A DNA stretch of 64,000 bases from Crossaster papposus. Lineage: Eukaryota > Echinodermata > Asteroidea > Velatida > Solasteridae. This document shows positions 23,595 through 36,500 of this stretch, one piece after another (position 1 is the stretch's first letter; every line of letters begins with the position of its first letter). A program made the translations under genes and the position numbers. The notes beneath the pieces are model-generated. The model worked only from the letters and a program-made list of their open reading frames with translations, ran no database searches and was not told where the DNA came from. The stretch spans positions 3,038,001-3,102,000 of the forward strand of contig JBAIAA010000352.1 of assembly GCA_037893245.1 (NCBI GenBank). The letters run 5' to 3'.

Positions 23595-24039
23595 TTTTTT
23601 CTTTGACACATTTTACTTTCTAAAAAGGATGAAACAAACCTTGTGCAATTTTTATGAAGTCCTTTCTATCTCTCTTTTTAACTCGTTTAAATAATTAATT
23701 ATTCAATTATTCGATTATTCGTTGTTTTGGGGGCACCAATCATAGAATGTCAGTTACAAAAAATATAATTATAGCTATTCTGTCGTAAATTATTTGATGG
23801 TTTTTATTGTAATGAGAAAGAATATTTCTTTATCACTCACTGCATGTACATACGCTTTATCTAGTGATGACGAATGTATTAAAAATGTTAAGATTGTAGA
23901 TAAAAACCCGATGTTGTTTTTACTTTTTTTTCATGATTTTTGTGGTGGATTCCCCGAACAGGCGGGGGGAAAAGGGGCGAATGGGATATCAATAACCCAC
24001 TGCAAAAGACACTGCATTATACAATCACCTCAATCAATA
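23595..24039. other. No feature recognised
   Basis: AT-rich intergenic sequence. A 99-codon frame at 23794-24093 has no recognisable protein features. Confidence 0.3.
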
Positions 24040-24391
24040 AGGCATAAAAAAAAAATGTTATGTTGGCGTAACCGGCCCAAAAAAATAGGGTAGGTAGGTA
24101 GGGATTTTTTTATTTTTTATTTTTTTCCCCTCCCAGCAATGAAAATGATATGTTTTCTAATTGTTTAAGCCGGTAGTGATACACGATAGCGTGTCCAGGT
24201 TCAATTTTGTTCACAATCCACACACACAACAATGAGAAACGGTCAGAAATGGTTTCAAATGTATTTATAACTAGATTTATATAGATTTTAATCATTAAAT
24301 TTCGTCCCTTGAAAAACAAAATATCCAGGGTCGGCCATATTTTTAGGGTCGGTCGGGTTACGCCAACATAACATATATTTTTTTTATGCCT
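24040..24391. repeat. Palindromic MITE with long ends
   Basis: The left AGGCATAAAAA and ATGTTATGTTGGCGTAACC are mirrored on the right by GGTTACGCCAACATAACAT and TTTTTATGCCT. The ends are over 30 bp; the interior is noncoding and has GGTAGGTAGG. Confidence 0.85.
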
Positions 24392-24682
24392 AACGGCAAA
24401 TAATTAGCTTCCATTTTAATAACCGCTTCATTCGGTACCGCTCGAATTCGAATGCTGTTCCGAATAATCAAAAAATCTAAACAAGTTAACAATCCATGCA
24501 CTCAAACAGCATTCAAATTTGCAAACGAATTTGAATGTCAAACTAAATTAAATGTCTCTAAACGAAATTTAACTGAACGCCGTGAATTAAGTGAGAACCA
24601 CAGAATTGACACCATGACCACAATCGCTTAAATACGTACATGTACATTCAATAACGAATATAAATGCTTTTCTTATGAACTT

Positions 24683-25046
24683 AAAGGTAGGATACACCAT
24701 TTGCAAATATCAAAACAAATTACTACCGAATTATTAAGAAATATCTTACTCATCTGAAAGTAAATAATGATTCTAGGCATCCAGCAAAATGATTGCGATA
24801 GATATCCTGTAATTATTCTGAAAAATATAATTGTATAAAGGACAGCGATCGCGAAAAAAACACAAAGAACATAAGAATAACTGCTCGACGCCGGTTGAAA
24901 ACAAACGCTGTTTTTCGTCCTTTTCTCTGCATTCATGATTGTAAAACTTCGGACAGGTTAGTTAAACAATATTTACTATAAAATACAACCCCCCAAATCC
25001 ACCCATTCATGGTAATTCAAGCAATTACCAATGGTGTATAGGCCCT
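24683..25046 (-). repeat. MITE-like element, family B
   Basis: AAAGGTAGGATACACCATTT at the left and ACCAATGGTGTATAGGCCC at the right. The interior carries the GAAAACAAACGCTGTTTTTC and TAAAACTTCGGACAGGTTAG blocks. Orientation is opposite to the 5558 copy. Confidence 0.85.
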
Positions 25047-25189
25047 ACTACTTTTAACTCAGAAAATGAAACCCGGTTTACTCTAGTACTCAAGGATTCC
25101 GTACAACTCTCCTGGGTTCTCGAGTTTCCCGGCCCGCCACACCTCTCCTTCCCTGTCCGTCCATATAACCTAAAGCACCACGACTCAAA

Positions 25190-25226
25190 GGGGGGGGGGG
25201 GGGGGGGGGGGGCGGGGGGCGGGGAC
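25190..25226 (+). repeat. Poly-G run
   Basis: An almost unbroken run of G, broken by single C residues near its right end. It could form G-quadruplexes, and its length is unreliable in assemblies. Confidence 0.8.
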
Positions 25227-25302
25227 GAGGCGGCACCCTAAGCCTTGCTGCCGAAAACAGCAACAGACCCTCTGTAGCCAGGCAGATTGGTGCACAATAT
25301 GA

Positions 25303-25460
25303 TTGGTGCACAATTGTTCACTTGATGATACAAGCATGAAATTTGGCACACAATAAAAGTATGCCATGAGAAAGATATTTGGCTATAGGGCCATCGCAGA
25401 TTTGGCCTAAAGATTTGAACTAAAAATATAGGTAGATTAACATGCAATGGCAGCCATTTA
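25303..25460 (+). repeat. Interspersed repeat, family J2
   Basis: GAAATTTGGCACACAATAAA, then GAGAAAGATATTTGGCTATA and GGGCCATCGCAGAT; shared with 12721 and 39737. Confidence 0.65.
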
Positions 25461-25515
25461 AAAAGATTAGACAATTTCACTTTATTTTAGCTTAATTATT
25501 TTCAAACGTCAAATC

Positions 25516-26395
25516 TGCGATGACCCTATACTATGTTTGTTTGCACAATTTTGTGCTATTGGTGGACGCCACAATAGTCCAGGAAATATACGTTTTGACC
25601 TCAAACAAATTGCAACAAATTGTTTTTCACCACAGTGCACTTCACCAAGGTGAGAGACTTGAACAAGTTAAAGGAAACCCCCAAATTTAAGATTTCTGTT
25701 GCTTACAATAATCATATCTACGTTAAAATGTATTTTGGGGATTTCCTTGAACTTGTTCAAGTCTTCCATGTTAGGCAACCCTTTAACTACTTTTTAGCCC
25801 AATTTGTAGACACACCATTTTTCCCCAGTTTTTGTTTTCTGGGCTAAATATCACAATGTTATTATTGTTCATATGATTTTTCATAAGGTTTTAACATGAT
25901 AACTGTGCCAGTAAGCAACTTGGTGAATTTGAAGCTCACCAATACTGACTACATGATGATATCTGGAGACAGTGTAATGACGGTGCGTACATTTATAGGG
26001 TCACAAAGTTGTCATTTTGGATAATTACTGTGTTCTCATAATTATTCAGTCACTTATATGCTTTAGCAAATGTTATTCAAGTAAGGATATGTAAGTAGAA
26101 TCACCAAAATAAACTTTTCAAAAAATAAAAATAAAATATATACCCAAATATGGGAATAAACATATTACATGGCAGGGAATAACGATTTATGCAAATTAGT
26201 CATATTTCCACAACTTGGATTTTTGTAGATTTTTAGTATGTCATTCTAGGGACCTTATAGAAGTGCACTGTGGTGAAAAACAATCTGTTGCAATTTGTTT
26301 GAGGTCAACAAAACAAAAGTATGTATTTTGACTGGACTATGACCCTATACTATGTTTGTTTGCACAATTTCGTGCATTTCGTGGACGCCACAAGT
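25516..26395. repeat. Composite repeat with direct and inverted ends
   Basis: A block of about 55 bp with CCCTATACTATGTTTGTTTG and GTGGACGCCACAA occurs as direct copies at both ends (25516-25574, 26338-26395). Just inside are inverted copies of CAACAAATTGTTTTTCACCA and CAGTGCACTT (25610-25642 and 26262-26300). No protein. Confidence 0.7.
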
Positions 26396-26399
26396 CACA

Positions 26400-26651
26400 A
26401 AATGCTTGATCCCCACAAATATGTATACAATCCCTACCATTAAGCCACAGGGATCTCTTATTCAAAACTACACCTTAGGGATCACAGATTATTAGCTCCG
26501 TCCGTCGCGCGTAGGATTTCAGAGAATTGGCGGTGTGCAATGTGTGCGCCATAGCGCTCTCTGATAGCGCCCTCTACAATGGACTTTTATGTGTGTACAT
26601 ATATCCCCGTTCGACTTGTAAACAACTCTACCTTCACGTGCAAGAATCAAG
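26400..26651 (+). promoter_or_regulatory. Probable ERAL1 promoter with YY1-like site at the start codon
   Basis: The AAGATGGCGGC at 26649-26659 overlaps the start codon and matches the classic YY1 site, which is often found over the first codons of housekeeping and mitochondrial-protein genes. Upstream, 26500-26640 is richer in CG dinucleotides than its surroundings and has no TATA box. The transcription start is not visible. Confidence 0.5.
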
Positions 26652-26751
26652 ATGGCGGCGCCCATGACACTTCGATTTCTTCGGCAAGTTTCGAGGGCAT
26701 TTGGTTCTTCTAGCAGCAGATCTAGTTTAACTGCCCTGAGGCTGCTAGTAG
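26652..26751 (+). CDS. ERAL1: ERAL1 exon 1 (transit peptide)
   Basis: It starts at ATG 26652 and reads MAAPMTLRFLRQVSRAFGSS, with Arg, Ser and Leu and no acidic residues, as expected of a mitochondrial presequence. The donor TAG|GTATGC leaves phase 1, which joins to exon 2 as GTC (Val). Confidence 0.85.
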
Positions 26752-27552
26752 GTATGCAAGATTTCCGTTGATTCAATCTGGATTATTTTCTTTTCAAGGA
26801 GAAAAAGTGGGTAACAGTTTTACAGAAGGGGTGTAAAAGAAAAATGGAAGGGGGAAACCGGAGGAGTGAGAACAAACAAAAACAAACAAACAATTATCCT
26901 GATAAGGGATTAATCTGAAACAGATGACATTCGATTTATTGTGGCAGTTAATTTGAATACTTTCTTGAGAATTATCCCTGGACCTCGTAGAAACGACAAT
27001 TCCAACTGGGTACTATTAACCCAAATGAACCTTTTCTATATAAGGCTTCAAAATGTTACTTTTAATGTAAGGTAACTTCACACCTGATGAGTCATTATAG
27101 CATCACATCAAATTTTTGCTATACCACACCCCCCTCTATGTGCACACCTAATATCAACCCAATAAGGTGTTTCACGGTAATATGCGCCATCTTGTTCACG
27201 GGGCAAATTGAACACACGTTACTAGACGCGCGCACATTTTAGAATGAACGCATGATGACTTGGAAGCGCAAAAGTTGTCGATCGAAGTGGCGTACAAAGC
27301 AACGCGTGTAAATTTGCCCCGTGAACAAGATGGCGCATATTACCGTGAAACACCTTATTGAAGCTACATAAAATTGATGTAGTCAGATTCATTTATTTCT
27401 ATTTCCAAAAAGATTGACAGATTTTCTTTTTGTCATTTGTCAGTCCATAAACCACAGGTCGGACTGATTTCATCAAGGGTAGCTGCCCGATCGTCACTGA
27501 GTGCACCTCTTGATGGCATCATTGAACAGAAGGTAATGACAGCTGATGATTC

Positions 27553-27584
<32 letters not shown>

Positions 27585-30500
27585 CTGCACCAACAACAAC
27601 AACAACCACTGCACCAACAACCTCATCAGAAGCAACGCGGCCAAGGACAGCCAGTGCCATTGCTATCAGCCATGAAAGAGGTTGATTATTAACTGCTTTA
27701 CTTATCAAAACATCTCTCAAAGACACCGATCTTTGTAGGATAACTGCAACTGCGTATTCTATGCAATCAAGCAATGTTCCAAACACGCGCGCTTGTTTCT
27801 TGAAATGTGTTTGCAAAAACAACGCAGCCGATGCGCATTATGCAAGTTAACGTTTAAAATGATGACGTTTTTTATTTGAAATGGTTTATTAGCAATGTTC
27901 ATTGAGGTCAATGACCAAATTGCTGAACGATTATTGCTTGAATTATCATGAATGGGTGGATTGGTGGGGGGGGGGGGGGGGGAAGTTGTATTTTATAGTA
28001 AATATCGTTTAACTGACCTGTTTGAAGTTTTACAATCATGGATGCCGATAAAAGCAAGAAAGACGGCGTTCGTTTTTAACCGGCGTCGGTGATTCTTATG
28101 CAGAACGGCGATCGCAATTTGTTGTTATATACAATTCAATTTTTGAAACAATTACATGATACCTAGCGCAATCATTTTGCTGGATCATTTACTTTCAAAT
28201 AAGTAAGGTATAATTTGGTAGTAAAAGTTTTTGATATCTACAAATGGTGTATCCTACCTTTAAAGCTGACGTATACCTTTCACAGCTATACGAAAAGAGA
28301 ACCAACCAAACCACTGTTGAAAATTCTACTTTTATCAGAAATCAAAACAGATGACGGATAAACACGACACGAGCAAGGCCGAAAATATCTGTCAGTGACC
28401 AGCTCACAGTGAGCGAGGCTAGAAAATACATCAGGGTGTGCTACCCACCGATGCTGGCCTGAACTCGTCTCGGATCGAGGTTCTTGAAAAACAATCCTGC
28501 GACTGGGCCCGATCGATGTCCAAATAATCTCAGTGCGATCAATTTGAAGAAACAAAATATGCCATTTGTTTTCGTTATCGAACGACAGGTGGGCTCAATA
28601 GAGCCGTTATATAACGTTTTCGTTACGCCCTAACGCTCTTAGCTTATAAAAGCGGGCATTGCATTCAACGCCTTTCTTCTCGGTCTGAGCATTCGAACCT
28701 TGCTTGCCCTCCTGCTCGACTTAAGCCCCTAAATAATAGTAATAACGGTAATAACAATAATGATAACTAACCGCAGGGAACAGGGAGTGCACCCTCGATC
28801 GATGTCCTAGGAGGCAACCACATTTCCTCTAAAAAATAAGGTTTTTTTGCCCATCATTCCTTCCAAACCTCTCGGCAATTAGGACCTGTGTGTCCAACTG
28901 ATTTAATTATATCCATATACTATAAGAGATTGTAACTCTGGTAACACACGCAGTTGTGTACAAAATGTACCCAGATTCCAGGGTTTGTCTATATACAAAT
29001 AAAATGAGCTAGTTCCAGTGCTCTACCATCCCAATAGTTCACAAAATCATTGTTGTCTTGTTTCTTTTCTTTCGGTTTATGAACTCTATTAGTATTACAT
29101 GAGGGAGAGATATAGAAAAGAAATTAATTTTCTGACGTAGAAACGTAGGAAGAAAATGTAATTTCAAAAGGTGCGTTTTAGAGATATAGGAACGTTTTAG
29201 TGATCATCATTTGATGTAAAGTTGATGTGTTTAATACTTACTTGATTATATCACATTTCAGAATTAACTTTTGAGCTTGTTTTGTCCGACAGCTCACCAA
29301 ACAATGCTGTTGCTGCAGCAGCCTGACCAGCCGCCTGATGCACGCATCCTAAAGGTTGCTATCATAGGATCCCCCAACGCAGGAAAGTCCACGCTCATCA
29401 ACAGACTCATGGGCCAAAGGGTAAGGGTCAGACTACCAGTTGACTGAATTCCTGTGCAGTTACTGCATACTACCAAAGCTAGTTGACTGGCTTCCTGTGC
29501 AGTTACTGTATAATACCAATGCTAGTTGACTGAATTCCTGTGCAGTTATACTGTATAATACCAAAGCTAGTTGACTGAATTCCTGTGCAGTTACTGTATA
29601 CTACCAAAGCTAGTTGACTGAATTCCTGTTCAGTTACTGTATAATACCAAAGCTAGTTGACTGAATTCCTGTGCAGTTACTGTATAATACCAAAGCTAGT
29701 TGACTGACTTCCTATGCAGTTACTGTATAATACCAAAGCTAGTTGACTGAATTCCTGTGCAGTTACTGTATAATACCAAAGCTAGTTGACTGAATTCCTG
29801 TGTAGTTACTGTATAATACCAAAGCTAGTTGACTGACTTCCTATGCAGTTACTGTATAATACCAAAGCTAGTTGACTGAATTCCTGTGCAGTTACTGTAT
29901 AATACCTAAGCTAGTTGACTGAATTCCTGTGCAGTTACTGTATAATACAAAAGCTAGTTGACTGAAATCCTGTTCAGTTACTGTATAATACCAAAGCTAG
30001 TTGACTGAATTCCTGTGCAGTTACTGTATAATACCAAAGCTAGTTGACTGACTTCCTGTGCAGTTACTGTATAATACCAAAGCTAGTTGACTGGATTCCT
30101 GTGCAGGTACTTTATAATACCGAAGCTAGTTGACTGAATTCCTGTGCAGTTACTGTATAATACCAAAGCTAGTTGACTGACTTCCTGTGCAGTTACTGTA
30201 TAATACCAAAGCCAGTTGACTGACTTCCTGTGCAGTTACTGTATAATACCAAAGCTAGTTGACTGACTTCCTGTGCAGTTACTGTATAATACCAAAGCTA
30301 GTTGACTGACTTCCTGTGCAGTTACTGTATAATACCAAAGCTAGTTGACTGACTTCCTGTGCAGTTACTTTAAAATACCAAAGCTAGTTGACTGACTTCC
30401 CGTGCAGTTACAGTATAATACTAAAGCTACATGTAGTTGACTGAATTCCTGTGCAGTTACTGTATATAATACCAAAGCTAGTCGACTGAATTCCTGTGTA

Positions 30501-33500
30501 GTTACTGTATAATACCAAAGCTAGTTAACTGAATTCCTGTGCAGTTACTGTATAATACCAAAGCTAGTTGACTGACTTCCTGTGCAGTTACTGTATAATA
30601 CCAAAGCTAGTTGACTGACTTCCTGTGCAGTAAATTACTTGTGCACAATTTATTTGTTATTATTTGTGCCCATAGGTCTGTTCTGTTTCCAGCAAAGTAC
30701 ACACCACACAGACCAATGCCCTGGCAGTACTAACTGTGGACAGCACGCAGATTGTGAGTATACATTCTGAATGTTAAAAATCTCCCGCCTCCAATTTTGG
30801 CAAACCTTCCGCAAAAGACCGGCCTTTTCACCCGAAAATGATAATGTATGCAAACGAGGGTCGTGTGGGGCGAAAAGCGTAAGTAAGGCAAATTGAAAAT
30901 ATACAGGGGTCCAACAGGGGTTAATCTTATGTTCTTGTTTTTCAACGATCGCCGTCCGGCAATCGTGACATTTTTTAAAATACAATTTTTGAAACAATTA
31001 CAGGATATCTAGCTCAATAATTCAGCTGGATGCCTAGAATCATTATTTACTTTCAGATAAGTAAGACACTTCCTAATAATTTGGTAGTAAATATTGTTGA
31101 TATCTGCAAATGGTGTATCCTACCTTTAGGTTTCATATATGTCTTGTTTCTTGGTGTTGCCTTGTGCAGGTTTTGTTAGATACACCAGGCATGGTCAACC
31201 ACAAACAAGGAAGAAAGTAAGTTGGCAATTTCCCATTTCCATGATCCCATAAGTGAAAATACATGTTACTCTCCATGAAAGGGCACATACCCCATAGATA
31301 CTAACCCCTACGGGGGTATTGAGTGAGTTCATCAATTCTTTTCGTACATTGCGTTATGGGGACAATCCATAGGGTTTGTGTGCTAAGTTTAAAACTCAAA
31401 CTCAGAACATTCTAAACATTTTCAGCATCACTAAATTTGTCTTCTTCTACGTTTTCTTTCATTATATCCTAACCCAATTTTACCTCTAAACCACTTTACT
31501 GAAGACTCAACACGCTATGGGGAATCGAAATATGTCCCCACTACACGTTTTTTTTTTTTCAAACAAAAAATCTGTCTCCACAACTAGTTGGAGGCTAGAA
31601 CCCTTCCATCCACAGCAAACTGCATCATTTGTCAAAGCCCTGCTCAGTGGCAAGAGATTTATCAGGTCAGAAAACTGATTCGAGTCTGCGGTCTCCCAAC
31701 GCAGCAGAATCCATCTCTGGCATTGTTCAATGGGGATTATCTCTCACAGTCTTAGACTGTAGTCGTTTATGCACTGGTGTTCAAAGCATAATGCATTAAC
31801 CAGTTCGCGCCGGAGGACGTATATACACGCAAAGTTTTTCCATGATTTAAAACGGATGTCGCATAAACACGTCACGAGCAAGGCCGGACATTTCTGTCAG
31901 CATCGAGCAAGGCCGGAAATGCGTGGGTGTGCTTCCCGGTACCATCGGCCTAAACCTGCCTCGGCTCGGTGATGTTAAAATAATTCCAGCGCGAACTGGT
32001 TAAAGTGCGTGTGGAAGGGTTAGGGTTGGTTGATGGACTTGGTACACATAACTTTAATGATAATAGCAATACGGGCAAAATGAATCGGATTCCCCCAGCA
32101 TTGCTTGAGGCCTAATGGCCATCGTAATCCATCAGAATATATTCACCTCCGGTTGTTTTTCACTTGTATTTTTTGGCAGGCATCATTTAGCACGGTCCTT
32201 GTTGATTGATCCCAAGAACAGTCTATTTGAGGCAGATATTGGTAAGATGAAGGATTAACAATATGTTAATATGTTAATATGTTAATATGTTAATATGTTA
32301 ATATGTTAATATGTTATTATGTTATTATGTTATTATGTTAATATGTTAACATGTTAACATGTTAACATGTTAACATGTTAACATGTTAACATGTTAACAT
32401 GTTAACATGTTAACATGTTAACATGTTAACATGTTAACATGTTAACATGTTAACATGTTAACATGTTAACATGTTAACATGTTAACATGTTAACATGTTA
32501 ACATGTTAACATGTTAACATGTTAACATGTTAACATGTTAACATGTTAACATGTTAACATGTTAACATGTTAACATGTTAACATGTTAACATGTTAACAT
32601 GTTAACATGTTAACATGTTAACATGTTAACATGTTAACATGTTAACATGTTAACATGTTAACATGTTAACATGTTAACATGTTAACATGTTAACATGTTA
32701 ACATGTTAACATGTTAACATGTTAATATGTTAATAACTTCTTTGTTAAGACTTTTAATTAAATTTTGTTTAGTCTTGACTTTTTTTTAGGAGAAATTTGT
32801 AGAATACCTAATATTTTTTATATTAATATTTCGGGTAATGAAATAGCGGATTACAGTGTTCAAAGGACTTGTGCAAGTTGAATATTACGCCATTGTTCAG
32901 ATCTGCTGAGTTATCACTAACGTTATTTTGTCATTTTTTGCCATTTAATCGCTTCTAATTACGTAATTTTTCAAATTCGGCTCCGTCACTGTCTGTTCGG
33001 GATCTCTGCCGGTACCCGTGCCAAATATAAAAACTGTCAGACCGCCAGTGTCTGAAAACAATTCGAACATAGATACAGCGATACAGAGTTTTTTTGCCAG
33101 AGGTTTTGGCAAAATGAGACGGAACTGGGCAGAGATTGAAATTAGCTGGGGTTTTAGGTATTAATAGGAAAAAGGATACAATTCTCCTTACAATGCTGTT
33201 TGTTGTGTTTTAATCAGACATTCCATTAACAAGTTAACCCTCTTATGGTTTTACCTTTCAAAACCTGCTTAACCCTAACCCTCCCAAATCCTTCTAAATC
33301 CTCTTGTACAAAATGAAGGATTTAGAAGGATTGAGGTTATTAGGACATTGCAGTGGAGGAGGATCCAGAAGGATTGAGGGCAGATGGGGTTTTGCTATGG
33401 GAGGGATTGAGAAGGATTGAGAAGGATTGAGGTTATCGGGCTGTATTTGACACAAGAGGAAAGAGAAGGATTGAGGTTGTATGCAGCTTGCCCAAAATAG

Positions 33501-36500
33501 GATCCAGAAGGATCTAGGTTATGGGGGAGGGGGCTTGCATTTGTGTACATTGTAATGGCATGGGGAATGCATGCTTCTGACTTGGTTATTTTTAGGGCTT
33601 GCATTTGTGTGCATGGCAAAAGTGTGTACTGGAAGGTAAGTGTATACTGCAAGGTCAGTGGGTCAGTGCTGAAAGGGTCCCTGGACAATGTATGTTTATG
33701 TATCATCAATAGGAAACACATGTGCATACAATGGAAATTCTGTGGCCCTTGTCCAGGTATGAAAAGGTCATTGTACTGGGCACTTCCATTTGTTTGAGGG
33801 TAATTTGTTGGATAAGTAATCAGTTTACACAGACCCCCAAAAACATCCCCCAGCAGGCAGGAGGATCTAGAAGGATTCAGGGCAATAGCCATACTAGCAG
33901 AATTGAGAAGGATTTAGAAGGATCCAGTTTCCTTGAGCTTTTAACTCTTTACTACAGAAGGATATAGGAGGATTGAGGTTATGTCTTAGCCAAACGAGCC
34001 GGGAGGGTTAGGGTTAATGGACAAAATGGCTAACAATAAGTATGAGCCTTTCAAAACGCTCCAGAATTTGTTGCTACTGCACAGCACTACTACACCTTTC
34101 AAAACACCTTTCAGAGAGTTGTTTTACCTTTCAAAATTTTTCATAGGTTCCCTTTGTCAGACAGTTTTCTTACCTTTCAAAACCCTTCAGTCCAGAAACT
34201 TGAAAGGTATTGTTTTTCTCACACCAGTTTGTTCAGAGAGTTGTTTTACCTTTCAAAATCTTTCATAGGTTCTTTTGTCAGACAGCTTTCTCACCTTTCA
34301 AAACCCTTTAGTCCAGAAAACTTGAAAGGTTTTGAAAGTTCTGACAGCTCTATGGTAACTGCACTATATAAAGGAGGGTTATGGCAGTTTAACGTTCACA
34401 TTTATCAACATGTCGCAAAAGTAAAATGTTAAGAAAAAGGCCGTTGACATTTTCGAAGTTTTGAACATGTGATATGGAAAAAAATGGCAATTGTTTTTCC
34501 ATAAAAACACTTTCATACCGCTACTTCCATACTATTTCTTAACAAAATATGGTTTTAGACATGACAAAGATTGCAAATATCAATCAATATGTGATGCGAT
34601 CAAGCAACATCAGTCTAAAGTAGGTCTTGGTCATTTTGGGGGATTTTTACATATTCTTTTGTAGCGTAATTCAGGCTCCATTTCAGTGAAAACCCCATGT
34701 GAATACGACCTTTGGTTGAAAAAAATAGAACCATTTGAACACCAGCACGTTAAAAATAAAGAAACTGAGAAAATCATGTTTTTGTATCACTTCCCTTCTG
34801 AATTTGGTTAAAAGAGTATTTTCATGCAAGAGAAAAATATTTTTCCCTTCTGTTTTTGTAAAAAAGTCAATTTAGACTTTTCCACCCCTACGAACATTTT
34901 TGGCCCTATCTCAAAACAAGAATTGCCGAGTTCCGACTGATTTTGCTAGATCGCATCACATATGAGAATTACAAAAATCACCCATTATTCACTATTTTGC
35001 AGTTTTCTCCACCACTATTCCCCAATGCCCAGTTCCGTCTCATTTTGCCAGAACACCTCACAAATGTCAACTGATGTCGACCAAAACAATTAATTGTGTG
35101 AACTTGATTAATGATCAATATTAAGCTCTGTATATATGTGCAACCCTGGTATCAATCAAAATGTGCATGGAATGGAACAAGTGTTTAAAATGCCCGCAGC
35201 ATTTTGGCAGTTGGGCTACGTCCGCCCATCAATCCAGATATGTGACCCGCTCCATCGAAATCAGGAATAAGTCTCGAAATGACTTTTTGAGATATGCACA
35301 TGGTGAGAAAGTGAATTTCATAAGCTTTCTTATGATACCCATCACAAGTGTGTATCTTTAACGAGTTATTGTCTGATGAAGATGACGGGTGTATATTTAT
35401 TTGCCGAATCCACATTCCGAAAAAACAGCTTTGAAATAAACAAAATTGACCAAAATCATACAGACAGCGCACACAAATCCTCTTCATTTTCATCTTTATT
35501 GATCGTTTTTACATACAAGACATTAATGACAATAATCTGTGATAACTACACTTCCTAAAAATACAATGTTCAGAAAAACGACTTGGTCACGATTTTTACT
35601 CATGCGTTCACTTCAACGGCCGATTGTGTAAAATGGCCTCAGCGACTTATTCCTGATTACGATGGAGCGGGTCACATATATGTAAACAAAATGACACAGT
35701 GTAAGAGTACACTGTTGCCTCAGGGCAAGTTTTTTATTCACTTTTCTTTTTAAACAAATTTGAAAATCTGGTTTTTTTTTTTTCAGTGATCACAAAAGGT
35801 GTTATAAGTGGCCAGAAATAAAAATAGAGTGATGTACATGGTTGGAAAGTCTAAAATATTTAAGCTTTCAATTGGTACATAGTACAGCTCCATAGTGGAG
35901 TGCCGTAGCCTCGTGGTTTGAAGCATTGAATTTGTAATCTGTAGGTAAAGCTACAGGTTGTGGGTTCGAGTCCAGCCTGGGACTATGGCGCGTGTGTCCT
36001 TGGGCAAGGCACTTTGTCACTCATTGCTTCTCTCCACCCAGGACTAAATAGGTACCTGTGAGGGCAGAGATGGTTATTGTGGTTGATTTAGCTGCTTTGC
36101 GCCGAAATGGCAGCATCGAGCTATATACTCAGGGAGCTGAGATGGTATTTGGAATGTTTCATGGGCCCAATGACCGGGGTAATAATAAATTGTAAAGCGC
36201 TTTGATACACCCACATTGTGGGAGTCTAAAGCGCCATATAAGAAACTAGCATTATTATAGCCACTCCCGTTCCGGTGATATGAGGTTTTTGCATATTAAA
36301 GGTAGTATACACCATTGGTAATTGCTTGAATTATCATGAATGGGTAGATTTGGGGGGTTGTATTTCATAGTAAATATCGTTTAACTGACTTTTCCGAAGT
36401 TTTACAATCATGGATGCCGAGAAAAGCACAAAAAACAGCGTTTGTTTTCAACCGGGGTCGAGCAGTTATTCTTATGTTATTTTTTGTTTTTTGAATAATT

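Noticed and set aside
29437-30628. CRISPR-like array (regular repeats)
   Set aside because: Head-to-tail 43-bp units without spacers, inside an animal intron; a plain minisatellite.
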